From: Novosphingobium sp. SG751A | GTDB lineage: Bacteria > Pseudomonadota > Alphaproteobacteria > Sphingomonadales > Sphingomonadaceae | Direction of reading: 5' to 3' | Length of the DNA: 64,000 nucleotides | Assembly (NCBI RefSeq): GCF_013149295.1 | Contig: NZ_JABGCB010000009.1 | Span: 62,001 to 126,000 of the forward strand | Part shown: piece after piece, positions 1-8,020 of the stretch | Numbering within the stretch: position 1 is the first letter of the stretch | Layout of the letters: every line of letters starts with the position of its first letter | Program-made: the position numbers and the translations under genes | The notes under the pieces: generated by a model | What the model was told of the DNA's origin: nothing | Databases searched by the model: none | What the model saw: only the letters and a program-made list of their open reading frames with translations

Positions 1-434
1 CGATAGGCCACGTCACCGCCATCATTGGCAACGGCGGGGCGGATGCGGGTTTCGATCAGATCCTTGATCTGGTCGATGATGTCGGCATCCTCTTCGCGGT
101 CGCCGGGAAAGTCCTCTTCGGCCGGGACACTGATGCCCGCGGCGGTGCCGGCGGCGAACAGGGGGGCTTCGGAAATGAAATGATCGAGCAGCATGGCCAC
201 GACCTGCGGTTTCAGATCGCTCCATCCCGCGCCTTGCCCGGCGGTGACCGAGATGAAATCGCGGCCGAAGAACACGCCCGTCACATCGCCAAGGCTGAAC
301 AGCGCAGCGGCCAGAGGCGAGGCTTCAGCCTGCTCCTCATCGACAAATTCGCGGGTGCCGGCCACCATGACCTGCCGCCCGGGCAGGAATTTGAGCGTGG
401 CGGGATTGGGCGTGGTTTCCGTCTCGATAAACAT
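1..434 (-). CDS. NifU/Nfu-type Fe-S cluster scaffold protein (partial)
   Basis: Fe-S cluster carrier of the Nfu family, running off the left edge so that only about 144 N-terminal codons are visible. The product begins MFIETETTPNPATLKFLPG, typical of the N-terminal Nfu domain. After an acidic linker the C-terminal NifU domain starts around DLIETRIRPAVANDGGD. Its CxxC cluster-binding motif would lie beyond the edge and cannot be checked. The ATG at 434 is divergent from the M16 peptidase gene, with about 137 bp between them. Family assignment is firm; the exact role (delivering clusters to target apoproteins) is from family knowledge. Confidence 0.85.
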   Translation of the reverse strand, partial: MFIETETTPNPATLKFLPGRQVMVAGTREFVDEEQAEASPLAAALFSLGDVTGVFFGRDFISVTAGQGAGWSDLKPQVVAMLLDHFISEAPLFAAGTAAGISVPAEEDFPGDREEDADIIDQIKDLIETRIRPAVANDGGDVAY

Positions 435-571
435 GGTTGCTGATTTAGGAGCCTTGCCCGCCTGCTACAAGGGTGGAAAAGCCATTTGTCAGGCAAATGT
501 TGCAGTTTTGGCGACGTAAAGTGGCCGCTGTTCACTGGCCTTTAATCGAAGCGCTCCCTATAGCTTGGATT

Positions 572-3457
572 ATGAGCCATTTCTCCCGCGCGCCTCGCCT
601 GCTTTCGCTTGTCATCTCGCTGGCGCTGATCGGCGCTCAGACAAGCTCCGCCCGCACCGCTTCGCCTTTGCCGCCGCTGCCGTCTCAGGATGCGCCATGG
701 CTTTATAAGGGCAGCGATGTGCCCCATGACCGCGAATGGTATTTCGGCGTGCTGGACAATGGCGTGCGCTGGGCTGTTCGCAACAATCAGGTGCCGCCGG
801 GGCAGGTGTCGATCCGCGTGCGCGTCGATGTGGGCGCGATGCATGAAAAGCCCCAGGAGGCCGGCTTTGCTCATCTGATCGAACATCTGGTGTTCCGCCA
901 GAGCCGCTATTTGCCGCAAGGCGCGGCGATCCCCACTTGGCAGCGCCTTGGCGCAACCTTTGGCAGCGACACCAACGCCGAAACCACGCCCACCGCGACC
1001 ACCTACAAGATCGACCTGCCCGATGCCTCGCCCGCCACGCTGGATGAGAGCATGAAGCTGATTTCGGGCATGGTTTTCGCGCCCAACCTGTCGGACAGCG
1101 ATATTCGTATCGAGGCCCCCATCGTCCTGGCCGAAAAGCGCGAAAGGGGCGGGACGGCTGAACGCCTGATGATCGCCATGCGCAAGATGATGGCCGAGGG
1201 GCAGCCTTTGGCCTCGCATGTTACGGTGGGCGATGTCGAAACGATCAATGGTGCACGCCAGACCACGCTGCGCGCTTTTCACCAGCGCTGGTATCGCCCG
1301 GAAAAGGTGACGGTGGTGGTGGCGGGCGACGCCGATCCGCGCCTGACCGCCGCGCTGGTGACCAAATGGTTTGGCGAATGGAAGGGCGCAGGGCCCGCCA
1401 CGCCTGATCCCGATTTCGGCGCGCCCGCCACGCCCCCCGGCGCCGATCCGGCCAATCCGGTGGGCGCCGCGCAGGTGTTGATCGAGCCGACCGTGCCGCG
1501 TTCGCTGATCTACGCCGTGCTGCGCCCCTGGCATGAGAAGCAGGATACGGTGGTCTATAATCAGGGCTTGATGCTGGACCAACTGGCGCTCTCGATCCTC
1601 AACCGTCGGTTGGAGGCGCGGGCGCGGTCGGGGGGCAATTTCCTCTCGGCGCGGGTCGATCAGGAGAACGAATCGCGCTCGGTCGACGGCACTTTTGTTA
1701 CCGTTTCGCCGCTTGACGGCAATTGGCGCGGGGCGCTGGCCGAGGTGCGCGGGATCATCGCCGATATGCTCGACCGCCCGCCCAGCGTCGAGGATATCGC
1801 GCGTGAGGCAGCCGAGATGAATGTCGTCTTCGAATCGCAGGTCCAGCAGCGTGCCTTGCTGCCCGGCGGCAAGCTGGCCGACGATCTGGTGCAGGCGGTC
1901 GATATTCACGAGACGGTGGCTTCGCCCGCCGTGGTTCAGGATATTTTCAAACAATCCATGCCGCTTTTCACCCCGCAGGCGGTGCAGCAACATGTGCGCA
2001 GCCTGTTTGCCGGTAAGGTGATCCGCTCGCTCTATGTCACGCCCGAAAAGGGCGAGGCCAGCCCGGAGGATCTGCGCGCCGCCTTGCTGACCAAGGCGGT
2101 GCCCGATGAACGCGCCCGCGCCGCGCAAAAGCCGATCAGCTTTGCGCAGCTGCCCGCCATTGGCGCGCCTTCGGCCCCGCCGGAAGTGCGCCCGACCGGG
2201 ATGCTCGATGTGCAGGAGCTGACCTTCGCCAATGGTGTGAAGGCGCAATTCTGGCCTACCAAGGATGATCCGGGCCGGGTGATCGTCAAGGTCCGCTTTG
2301 GCGCCGGGTGGCAGGCGTTCAAGCCCGCCGACAATGCCTATGCCACGCTGGGCCAGCTGGCGCTGGTCAGTTCGGGCGAGGGGTCGCTGGGTCAGGAGGA
2401 GCTGGACCGGATTTCGGCCGGGCGCAAGCTGGGCTTCGATTTCCGCATCGATGATGGCTCGTTCCAGTTTACCGGCGAAACGCGAGCCGAGGATCTGGAG
2501 GACCAGCTTTACCTGTTCGCCGCCAAATTCGCGATGCCGCGCTGGGATTCTGGGCCGCTGCTGCGCGCGCGGGCGGCGGGCAAGATCCAGTTTTCCTCCT
2601 ATGCCGCCAGCCCGCAAGGGGTGATGGAGCGTGATCTGCGCTATCTGCAGCGGGGCAATGACGAGCGTTTTGCCGTGCCCACGCCGCAGCAACTGGATAA
2701 GGTGACGCCCGAGGGTTTCCGTCTGGTCTGGGCGCCGATTTTGGCGCAGGGGCCGATCGAGGTGCAGGTGTTTGGCGATTTTGACAGCGCCAAGGGCATG
2801 GAAGCGCTGCAAAAGACCTTCGGCGCGCTGGCCGCGCGCGGGCCTTTGCAACCGGCCACGACCAAGGGTTATGCATTTGCCCAGCCCGGCGCTCAGCCGG
2901 TCACGTTGACCCACGGCGGCGATGCCAATCAGGCCGCCGCCGTAGTGACATGGCCGACCGGCGGCGGCGTCGAGGGGCTGACCGAAAGCCGCCATCTTGA
3001 AGTGCTCAGTCAGGTCTTTGCCAACCGGCTGCTGGCCGCGATGCGCGAAAAGAGCGGGGCTTCCTATGCGCCGCAAGTTTCGGCTGACTGGCCCATCGAT
3101 CTGCCGGGCGGGGGGACGGTTTCGGCCAGCGCGCAGGTGACGCCGCAGATGGTGCCGCTGTTCTTTGAAACGGTGGACCGGATTGCTGCTGATCTGGCCA
3201 CGCGCAAGATCCCGGCCGGCGAACTGGCGCTGGTGACCGAGCCTTTGCGCCAGCAGGTGGCGCGCGCCTCTTCCAGCACCGCCTTTTTCATGAGCCAGAT
3301 CGAGGGCGCGACGCAAGACCCGCGCCGCTACAGTCAGGTGCGCGGGCTGATGGCCGATTATGTCAGCGTGAAGCCTGAGGAATTGCAGGCGCTGGCGGCG
3401 CGTTGGCTGGTCAAGGACCGGGCTTTCCGTCTGGCGATTGTGCCTGAGCGGAAATAA
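572..3457 (+). CDS. periplasmic M16 family zinc metallopeptidase (insulinase/pitrilysin-like)
   Basis: About 961 residues with an N-terminal signal sequence (MSHFSRAPRLLSLVISLALI then a small-residue cleavage region), so probably exported. The inverted zinc motif HxxEH is present as HLIEH at residues 101-105, and the likely third ligand is Glu188 in LAEKRE. The length fits two fused M16 halves: the N-terminal half carries the active site and the C-terminal half (from about residue 540) resembles the inactive partner. The frame is open upstream to 473, but the ATG at 572 gives the clean signal peptide and is preferred. Probable peptide-degrading protease; substrate unknown. Confidence 0.9.
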   Translation: MSHFSRAPRLLSLVISLALIGAQTSSARTASPLPPLPSQDAPWLYKGSDVPHDREWYFGVLDNGVRWAVRNNQVPPGQVSIRVRVDVGAMHEKPQEAGFAHLIEHLVFRQSRYLPQGAAIPTWQRLGATFGSDTNAETTPTATTYKIDLPDASPATLDESMKLISGMVFAPNLSDSDIRIEAPIVLAEKRERGGTAERLMIAMRKMMAEGQPLASHVTVGDVETINGARQTTLRAFHQRWYRPEKVTVVVAGDADPRLTAALVTKWFGEWKGAGPATPDPDFGAPATPPGADPANPVGAAQVLIEPTVPRSLIYAVLRPWHEKQDTVVYNQGLMLDQLALSILNRRLEARARSGGNFLSARVDQENESRSVDGTFVTVSPLDGNWRGALAEVRGIIADMLDRPPSVEDIAREAAEMNVVFESQVQQRALLPGGKLADDLVQAVDIHETVASPAVVQDIFKQSMPLFTPQAVQQHVRSLFAGKVIRSLYVTPEKGEASPEDLRAALLTKAVPDERARAAQKPISFAQLPAIGAPSAPPEVRPTGMLDVQELTFANGVKAQFWPTKDDPGRVIVKVRFGAGWQAFKPADNAYATLGQLALVSSGEGSLGQEELDRISAGRKLGFDFRIDDGSFQFTGETRAEDLEDQLYLFAAKFAMPRWDSGPLLRARAAGKIQFSSYAASPQGVMERDLRYLQRGNDERFAVPTPQQLDKVTPEGFRLVWAPILAQGPIEVQVFGDFDSAKGMEALQKTFGALAARGPLQPATTKGYAFAQPGAQPVTLTHGGDANQAAAVVTWPTGGGVEGLTESRHLEVLSQVFANRLLAAMREKSGASYAPQVSADWPIDLPGGGTVSASAQVTPQMVPLFFETVDRIAADLATRKIPAGELALVTEPLRQQVARASSSTAFFMSQIEGATQDPRRYSQVRGLMADYVSVKPEELQALAARWLVKDRAFRLAIVPERK

Positions 3458-3465
3458 GTGTGCGT

Positions 3466-3483
3466 GGGGGCTTTGCGGCCCCC
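3466..3483 (+). terminator. weak hairpin after the M16 gene
   Basis: GGGGGC and GCCCCC arms around a 6-nt loop, 8 bases after the M16 stop codon, followed by only a poor T tract (cgttctt). It could be a weak terminator. Confidence 0.35.
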
Positions 3484-3639
3484 CGTTCTTGGCCCCATTC
3501 ACGGAAATTCCGGTCAATCTGATCGAAAAGAGCGGCTATCCATTCGCCGCATAGCCTTGTATGGGCAGCAGCCTTGCTTAATTAAGGGCAGAATCGCGTA
3601 AGCATCTGTCTCGAAGGACAGCAAAATCGCATAATGCTG

Positions 3640-3655
3640 TGTACTAGGCAGTACA
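3640..3655. promoter_or_regulatory. candidate operator: TGTACT-N4-AGTACA inverted repeat upstream of DAHP synthase
   Basis: A perfect 6-bp inverted repeat with a 4-bp spacer lies about 48 bp before the DAHP synthase start and just downstream of a possible -10 element (cataat, 3630-3635). Overlapping the expected transcription start is typical of a repressor site. The half-sites resemble those of enterobacterial TrpR boxes, but the spacing is shorter, so the regulator is unknown. Confidence 0.4.
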
Positions 3656-3702
3656 AGTTTCGTCAAGGCCGTAACATGATGCGGCGTGTGGAGTAAGGAA
3701 AA

Positions 3703-5073
3703 GTGGCAAGCAACTGGACCCCGGAAAGCTGGAAGACCCGCGAGGCGCGGCACCTTCCCGTGTATCAGGACGCCGAAGAACTCGGTCGGGTGGAGCAGAC
3801 GCTGGCCAACTTTCCCCCCTTGGTCTTTGCGGGCGAGGCGCGCGCGCTGAAGGCTGAGCTGGCCAAGGTGTCGGCGGGCAAGGGCTTCCTGCTGCAGGGC
3901 GGCGATTGCGCGGAAAGCTTTGCCGAATTCCACCCCAACGCGATCCGCGACACGTTCCGCGTGCTGCTGCAAATGGCCGTCGTGCTGACCTTTGCCAGCA
4001 AGCAGCCGGTGGTGAAGGTGGGCCGCATTGCGGGCCAGTTCGCCAAGCCGCGCAGCGCGCCGACCGAGAAACTGGGCGATCTGGAGCTGCCCAGCTATTT
4101 CGGCGACATCATCAACGGCAGCGATTTCACGCCGGAATCGCGCCGCAATGACCCGAACCGCATGCTTCAGGCCTATGGCCAGAGCGCGGCCACGCTCAAC
4201 CTGCTGCGCGCCTTTGCCAGCGGCGGTTATGCCAACCTGCGTCAGGTGCATAAGTGGACGCTCGAGCATCTCGACCACAGCCCCTGGGGCGAACGTTTCA
4301 GCGCCATGGCCGACAAGATCGGCGAGGCGCTGGACTTCATGGCGGCCTGCGGCGTTGATCCGCAAAGCGTGCCCCAGCTTCAGGGCACCAATTTCTACAC
4401 CAGCCATGAGGCGCTGCTGCTGCCTTATGAGCAGGCGTTGACGCGTCAGGATTCGCTGACCGGCGAATGGTATGATTGTTCGGCGCATATGCTGTGGATT
4501 GGGGATCGCACCCGCTTCGACAATTCGGCACATGTCGAATTCCTGCGCGGCGTGGGCAATCCGATCGGCGTGAAGTGCGGGCCGTCGCTGGCGCCCGAAC
4601 TGCTGCTGCGTTTGCTGGATCAGCTGAACCCGGCGCGTGAGGCCGGTCGCATCACGCTGATCGCCCGTTTCGGCCATGACAAGGTCGAGGCCCATCTGCC
4701 CGCGCTCGTGCGCGCGGTGAAGGCCGAGGGCCATCCGGTGGTGTGGTCGTCCGATCCGATGCACGGCAATGTCGTCAAGTCGGACAGCGGCTACAAGACT
4801 CGTCCGTTCGAACGTATCCTCAAGGAAGTGCGCGACTTCTTCGCCGTGCATCGCGCCGAAGGCACCCATGCGGGCGGCATCCATATCGAGATGACCGGCA
4901 AGAATGTGACCGAATGCACCGGGGGCCTGATCGATGTGACCGATGCGGCGCTGGCCGATCGCTATCACACGCATTGCGATCCGCGCCTCAATGGTGCGCA
5001 GTCGATCGAGTTGGCCTTCCTGCTTGCCGAGGAACTGAACAGCGAGGCGCAGGAGCGCCGCGCGGCGGCCTGA
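3703..5073 (+). CDS. aroG: class II 3-deoxy-7-phosphoheptulonate (DAHP) synthase
   Basis: First enzyme of the shikimate pathway: phosphoenolpyruvate plus erythrose 4-phosphate gives DAHP. The 456-residue length matches the plant/actinobacterial class II type rather than the roughly 350-residue class I enzymes. Family-typical stretches are visible: [35 protein letters not shown], and [11 protein letters not shown]. Translation starts at a GTG (3703) with aaggaa three bases upstream of it; the class II N-terminus (NWTPESWK) supports this start. A good terminator follows at 5099, so it is probably a single-gene transcript. A palindrome near its promoter may control it. Confidence 0.95.
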   Translation: MASNWTPESWKTREARHLPVYQDAEELGRVEQTLANFPPLVFAGEARALKAELAKVSAGKGFLLQGGDCAESFAEFHPNAIRDTFRVLLQMAVVLTFASKQPVVKVGRIAGQFAKPRSAPTEKLGDLELPSYFGDIINGSDFTPESRRNDPNRMLQAYGQSAATLNLLRAFASGGYANLRQVHKWTLEHLDHSPWGERFSAMADKIGEALDFMAACGVDPQSVPQLQGTNFYTSHEALLLPYEQALTRQDSLTGEWYDCSAHMLWIGDRTRFDNSAHVEFLRGVGNPIGVKCGPSLAPELLLRLLDQLNPAREAGRITLIARFGHDKVEAHLPALVRAVKAEGHPVVWSSDPMHGNVVKSDSGYKTRPFERILKEVRDFFAVHRAEGTHAGGIHIEMTGKNVTECTGGLIDVTDAALADRYHTHCDPRLNGAQSIELAFLLAEELNSEAQERRAAA

Positions 5074-5098
5074 TCCGGTCTGCTTGAAACAAGGGGGA

Positions 5099-5127
5099 GG
5101 GGGCCAAAACGGCCCCCTTTCTTTTTT
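5099..5127 (+). terminator. Rho-independent terminator of the DAHP synthase gene
   Basis: GGGGGCC stem, AAAAC loop, GGCCCCC, then a T-rich tail (tttctttttt). It lies 25 bp after the stop codon. Confidence 0.85.
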
Positions 5128-5151
5128 CCGCCACCCGGCTAAGTCACGGAT

Positions 5152-5676
5152 ATGACAGAGACGAAATCCTCCCCTTTGTGCGTGGCGCTGATCGTGCTGG
5201 CTGTGGTGCTTTCGGGCATCATCCATATCGCCATGCTTTCGGCCCAGCGTGAGAGCATTCAGGCGGCTCTGGCCGCGGCCGATGCCACCACGATGGTCGA
5301 AGCGATGAAGGCGCGCGAGACGATGCTGATCGCGCAGGCCAATCAGGGCGGGCTGGACGGCGATGTGCGCGCAGGCGCTCTGGGCGAGGCGGCGCTGCTG
5401 CGTCAGGGTAAGCTGAGCGCGCAGCCCGGCGGCCCACGCGCGCCCGGCATCGACGCCATCGCCACCCGGATCGCAGGCCTGCGATCCGAGGCATCCTCTG
5501 CGGCGGAGCGCAGCGGCCAGCTTGGTCTGGCCGAAAGTGCGCTGTTGCTGGGCATTTTGCTGCTGGCCTTGTCTCAGATCATGGCCACGCGACCTTTCCT
5601 GTGGCTGGGCGCTGGTCTCGGTCTTGTCGGCGTCCTTGTGGCGGCTTTGGGTGTTTTTGGGGGAGTATTGGCATGA
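5152..5676 (+). CDS. hypothetical membrane protein, 174 residues
   Basis: I do not recognise a family. The protein has one N-terminal membrane segment (about residues 9-29), an alanine-rich, probably helical middle (residues 30-120) rich in Arg and Glu, and two hydrophobic segments at the C-terminus (about 126-143 and 148-172). Its stop codon overlaps the start of the LysE-type exporter in an ATGA arrangement, so the two are translationally coupled and may act together. Function cannot be inferred. Confidence 0.75.
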   Translation: MTETKSSPLCVALIVLAVVLSGIIHIAMLSAQRESIQAALAAADATTMVEAMKARETMLIAQANQGGLDGDVRAGALGEAALLRQGKLSAQPGGPRAPGIDAIATRIAGLRSEASSAAERSGQLGLAESALLLGILLLALSQIMATRPFLWLGAGLGLVGVLVAALGVFGGVLA

Positions 5677-6305
5677 ACCTGCATCTCTGGGGTCTTTATT
5701 GCTTCACCGTGTTGCTTATCAGCGCCTCGCCGGGGCCCAACATGCTCCATATCATGAGCCGCAGTGTCGAGCTTGGCCTGCGCGGGTCGTTTCCGGCCAT
5801 GGCAGGCTGCATGAGCGCGCTGGTGGTGATGATGACGGCCAGCGCGCTGGGGCTGACCGCGTTGCTCTTCGCGCTGCCCGGGGCGTTTGAGGTGCTGCGT
5901 TTGGCTGGCACCGCCTATCTGGTCTATCTGGGCATCAAGGTTTGGCGCGCGCCTGTGGCAGATGAGGCCGAGGAAACGGTCGAGTTCGAGCGCCCCGGCC
6001 TTTCGCGCTGGGCGGTCTATCGCGGGGGCTTCACCATCGCGATCTCTAACCCCAAGGCGCTGCTCTTCGCTGCCGCCTTTCTGCCCCAGTTCATCGACCC
6101 GGCCCAGCCCAAGGCGATCCAGCTTTCCATCCTCATCAGCACCTTCGCGGTGATCGAAACCTTCTGCTACTTTACCTATGCGGTCGGTGGCAGGGGCCTT
6201 GCCGGATGGCTGCGCCGCCCCGCCGCCCAGCGCTGGTTCAATCGCGTGACCGGGGGTGTGTTCATGGGCTTTGGCGCGATGTTGTTGCGGTCGCAGAAGG
6301 CTTGA
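5673..6305 (+). CDS. LysE/RhtB family amino-acid exporter
   Basis: Inner-membrane exporter of 210 residues with about six hydrophobic segments. The N-terminal signature SPGPNML is typical of the LysE/RhtB family, as is the later ISNPKALLF stretch. Family members export amino acids such as lysine, threonine or homoserine lactones; the substrate here is unknown. The start codon overlaps the stop of the preceding membrane protein gene by ATGA. An intergenic repeat hairpin follows, between this gene and the convergent quinone oxidoreductase. Confidence 0.9.
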   Translation: MNLHLWGLYCFTVLLISASPGPNMLHIMSRSVELGLRGSFPAMAGCMSALVVMMTASALGLTALLFALPGAFEVLRLAGTAYLVYLGIKVWRAPVADEAEETVEFERPGLSRWAVYRGGFTIAISNPKALLFAAAFLPQFIDPAQPKAIQLSILISTFAVIETFCYFTYAVGGRGLAGWLRRPAAQRWFNRVTGGVFMGFGAMLLRSQKA

Positions 6306-6330
6306 GGGGTTTTAGCCGGTTTTAGAAGGT

Positions 6331-6374
6331 GCCTCCGGCGGGCAAAGGGCGGGGGTCCTTTGCCCGCCGGAGGC
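6331..6374. repeat. intergenic repeat copy A: minimal perfect stem-loop
   Basis: GCCTCCGGCGGGCAAAGG pairs perfectly with its complement across an 8-nt loop (gcgggggt), giving an 18-bp stem. The left arm equals the left end of the longer repeats at 29750 and 52595, and the right arm equals the right end of the copy at 33424. It lies between two convergent genes and could act as a bidirectional terminator, although no T tract follows. Confidence 0.85.
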
Positions 6375-6398
6375 ATGTTCCTAACCCTGGACACCCCA

Positions 6399-7376
6399 TC
6401 AAGGCACCAACACACTCGCCCCCACCGTTTGACGCCCTTCCAGAGCCCGATGCGCCTCAGCCGCATCGGTCAGGGCAAAGCTCTGCCCCACCGGTACTTT
6501 GACCGCCCCGCTCTCCAGCATCTCGAACAGGCGGGCCACACCGGCCGCACTCTCCGCAGGGGTGGCGTAATAGTCCCACAAGCGGGGCCGCGTGACATAG
6601 AGCGAACCTGCCGAGGCCAGGGACCCGAGAGCCACACCTGTCACCGGCCCGCTGGCATTGCCAAAGGACAGGATCGTACCGCGCGGTCGAACGCTGGCCA
6701 GCGACACCGGCCATGACGCCGCCCCCACGCCGTCGAAGCTGGCCGTAACACCGGCTCCGCCTGTGATCTCGCGCACCTGTGCCGCCACATCGGACGCGCT
6801 CGACAAGAGGACAACCTCGGCTCCGGCCTCCTTGGCCATGGCCACCTTGCCCTCGGACCCGACCACCGCGACGACATGAACGCCCAGCGCCTTCAGCCAT
6901 TGCACAAGGATTTGCCCCACGCCGCCTGCTGCTGCATGGACCAGCGCCCATTCGCCCGCCTTTAAGGCCACCGCGCGTTCGACCAGAAATTCCGCGGTAC
7001 AGCCCTTGAGCATGGCCGCCGCCGCCGTTTGCGCGCTGATGCCATCGGGGATGCGAAACCATACCGAGGCAGGCGTTATCCGCGCCGTGGCATAGGCGCC
7101 GAGCGCCGGGCCAAAGGTGGCCACACGGTCGCCCGGCTTAAAGGCGGCGACATCCGGCCCCACTGCCTCGACTACGCCTGCCGCTTCGCTGCCCAATCCG
7201 GAGGGCAGCGGGCAGGGGTAGAGGCCCGAGCGATAATAGGTGTCGATGAAATTCAGCCCCACCGCCTCATGCACCACGCGGATTTCGCCGGGGCCCGGTT
7301 CGTGCAGATCGACCTCGTGCCAGCGGATCACTTCGGGCCCGCCGGTTTGGGCGAAATAGGCTTGGAGAGCTTTCAT
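6399..7376 (-). CDS. zinc-free quinone oxidoreductase (MDR family, QorA-like)
   Basis: NAD(P)H-dependent quinone reductase of the medium-chain dehydrogenase/reductase superfamily, 325 residues. The N-terminal GroES-like domain contains GLNFIDTYYRSGLYP, characteristic of the quinone oxidoreductase branch, and GLGSEAAGVVEAVG. The nucleotide-binding motif is AAAGGVGQ. The cysteine ligands of structural zinc seen in alcohol dehydrogenases are absent. The start at 7376 (MKALQAYF) is preferred over one nine codons upstream. It is the last gene of a six-gene minus-strand run and begins 7 bp after the ParB-like gene. Confidence 0.9.
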   Translation of the reverse strand: MKALQAYFAQTGGPEVIRWHEVDLHEPGPGEIRVVHEAVGLNFIDTYYRSGLYPCPLPSGLGSEAAGVVEAVGPDVAAFKPGDRVATFGPALGAYATARITPASVWFRIPDGISAQTAAAAMLKGCTAEFLVERAVALKAGEWALVHAAAGGVGQILVQWLKALGVHVVAVVGSEGKVAMAKEAGAEVVLLSSASDVAAQVREITGGAGVTASFDGVGAASWPVSLASVRPRGTILSFGNASGPVTGVALGSLASAGSLYVTRPRLWDYYATPAESAAGVARLFEMLESGAVKVPVGQSFALTDAAEAHRALEGRQTVGASVLVP

Positions 7377-7383
7377 CGTGTCA

Positions 7384-8001
7384 TCATCCTTCCGGACCGG
7401 CAAAGCCCGGCAAATAGGCAGCTTTGGGACTATTGGCCAATTTCAGCGCTTTGGCCAGCGCAGCCGCGAAATTTTCTTCGAGTTTGTCGCGTTTTATATG
7501 ATCGCGGAAGAAATCGGCCCATAAAAACTCCGCATAGGGCGTCGATGTCTTGGCATAGCCGCCGCCGCGCCGGACCGCGCCCGCCAGCGAGCGGAACGGA
7601 TCATCGGCCAATTGACCCACATGGCGCGGCAGATCGGCCCAGTCATGCTTTTTGCCATTGTCATCATAGGGATGGAGCCAGTTGTAATAGTCCATCACCG
7701 AAAAGAATCGTTTCTTGCTCAGCTTGCCCAGCCGCGCTTCGACTGAAACCAGCACCTCTTCCACGCCCTCCTCGTAAAGCGCGCGGGCCAGATGGTGATG
7801 GTCGATCACCCACCACGTGTCGCTCGGCCCATGCACCACCGGGATCAGATGCTGGCCCAGCCATTGCCCGCCCTGTTTCTGATCGCGCCAGTGCTGCTGC
7901 TTGTCGCGCACTTCGGCCAGCCCCACGGTCATTTGCGTGGGGCGCAGATCGCGCAGCCTGACCGGATTGAGGACCGGCTGGACTGGGTGGTTCATGGCCA
8001 T
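7384..8001 (-). CDS. ParB-like nuclease family protein (ParBc_2 type)
   Basis: 205 residues resembling the 'putative ParB-like nuclease' family: RLRDLRPTQMTVGLAEV near the N-terminus, then WWVIDHHHLARAL, then a C-terminal part with DYYNWLHPYD. This differs from chromosomal ParB: there is no helix-turn-helix CTP-dependent partition domain and no ParA nearby. ParB/Srx-fold proteins can be nucleases or nucleotide-binding proteins; activity here is unproven. The ATG at 8001 has aaaggaga eight bases upstream. It sits 19 bp after sulP and 7 bp before the quinone oxidoreductase, so it is probably co-transcribed. Confidence 0.75.
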   Translation of the reverse strand: MAMNHPVQPVLNPVRLRDLRPTQMTVGLAEVRDKQQHWRDQKQGGQWLGQHLIPVVHGPSDTWWVIDHHHLARALYEEGVEEVLVSVEARLGKLSKKRFFSVMDYYNWLHPYDDNGKKHDWADLPRHVGQLADDPFRSLAGAVRRGGGYAKTSTPYAEFLWADFFRDHIKRDKLEENFAAALAKALKLANSPKAAYLPGFAGPEG

Positions 8002-8020
8002 AAACGGGCTCTCCTTTCCC

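Noticed and set aside
542..3517. 991-codon open frame on the minus strand opposite the M16 peptidase gene
   Set aside because: Low-complexity Arg/His/Gly-rich translation with no domain; it is the antisense shadow of a high-GC gene.
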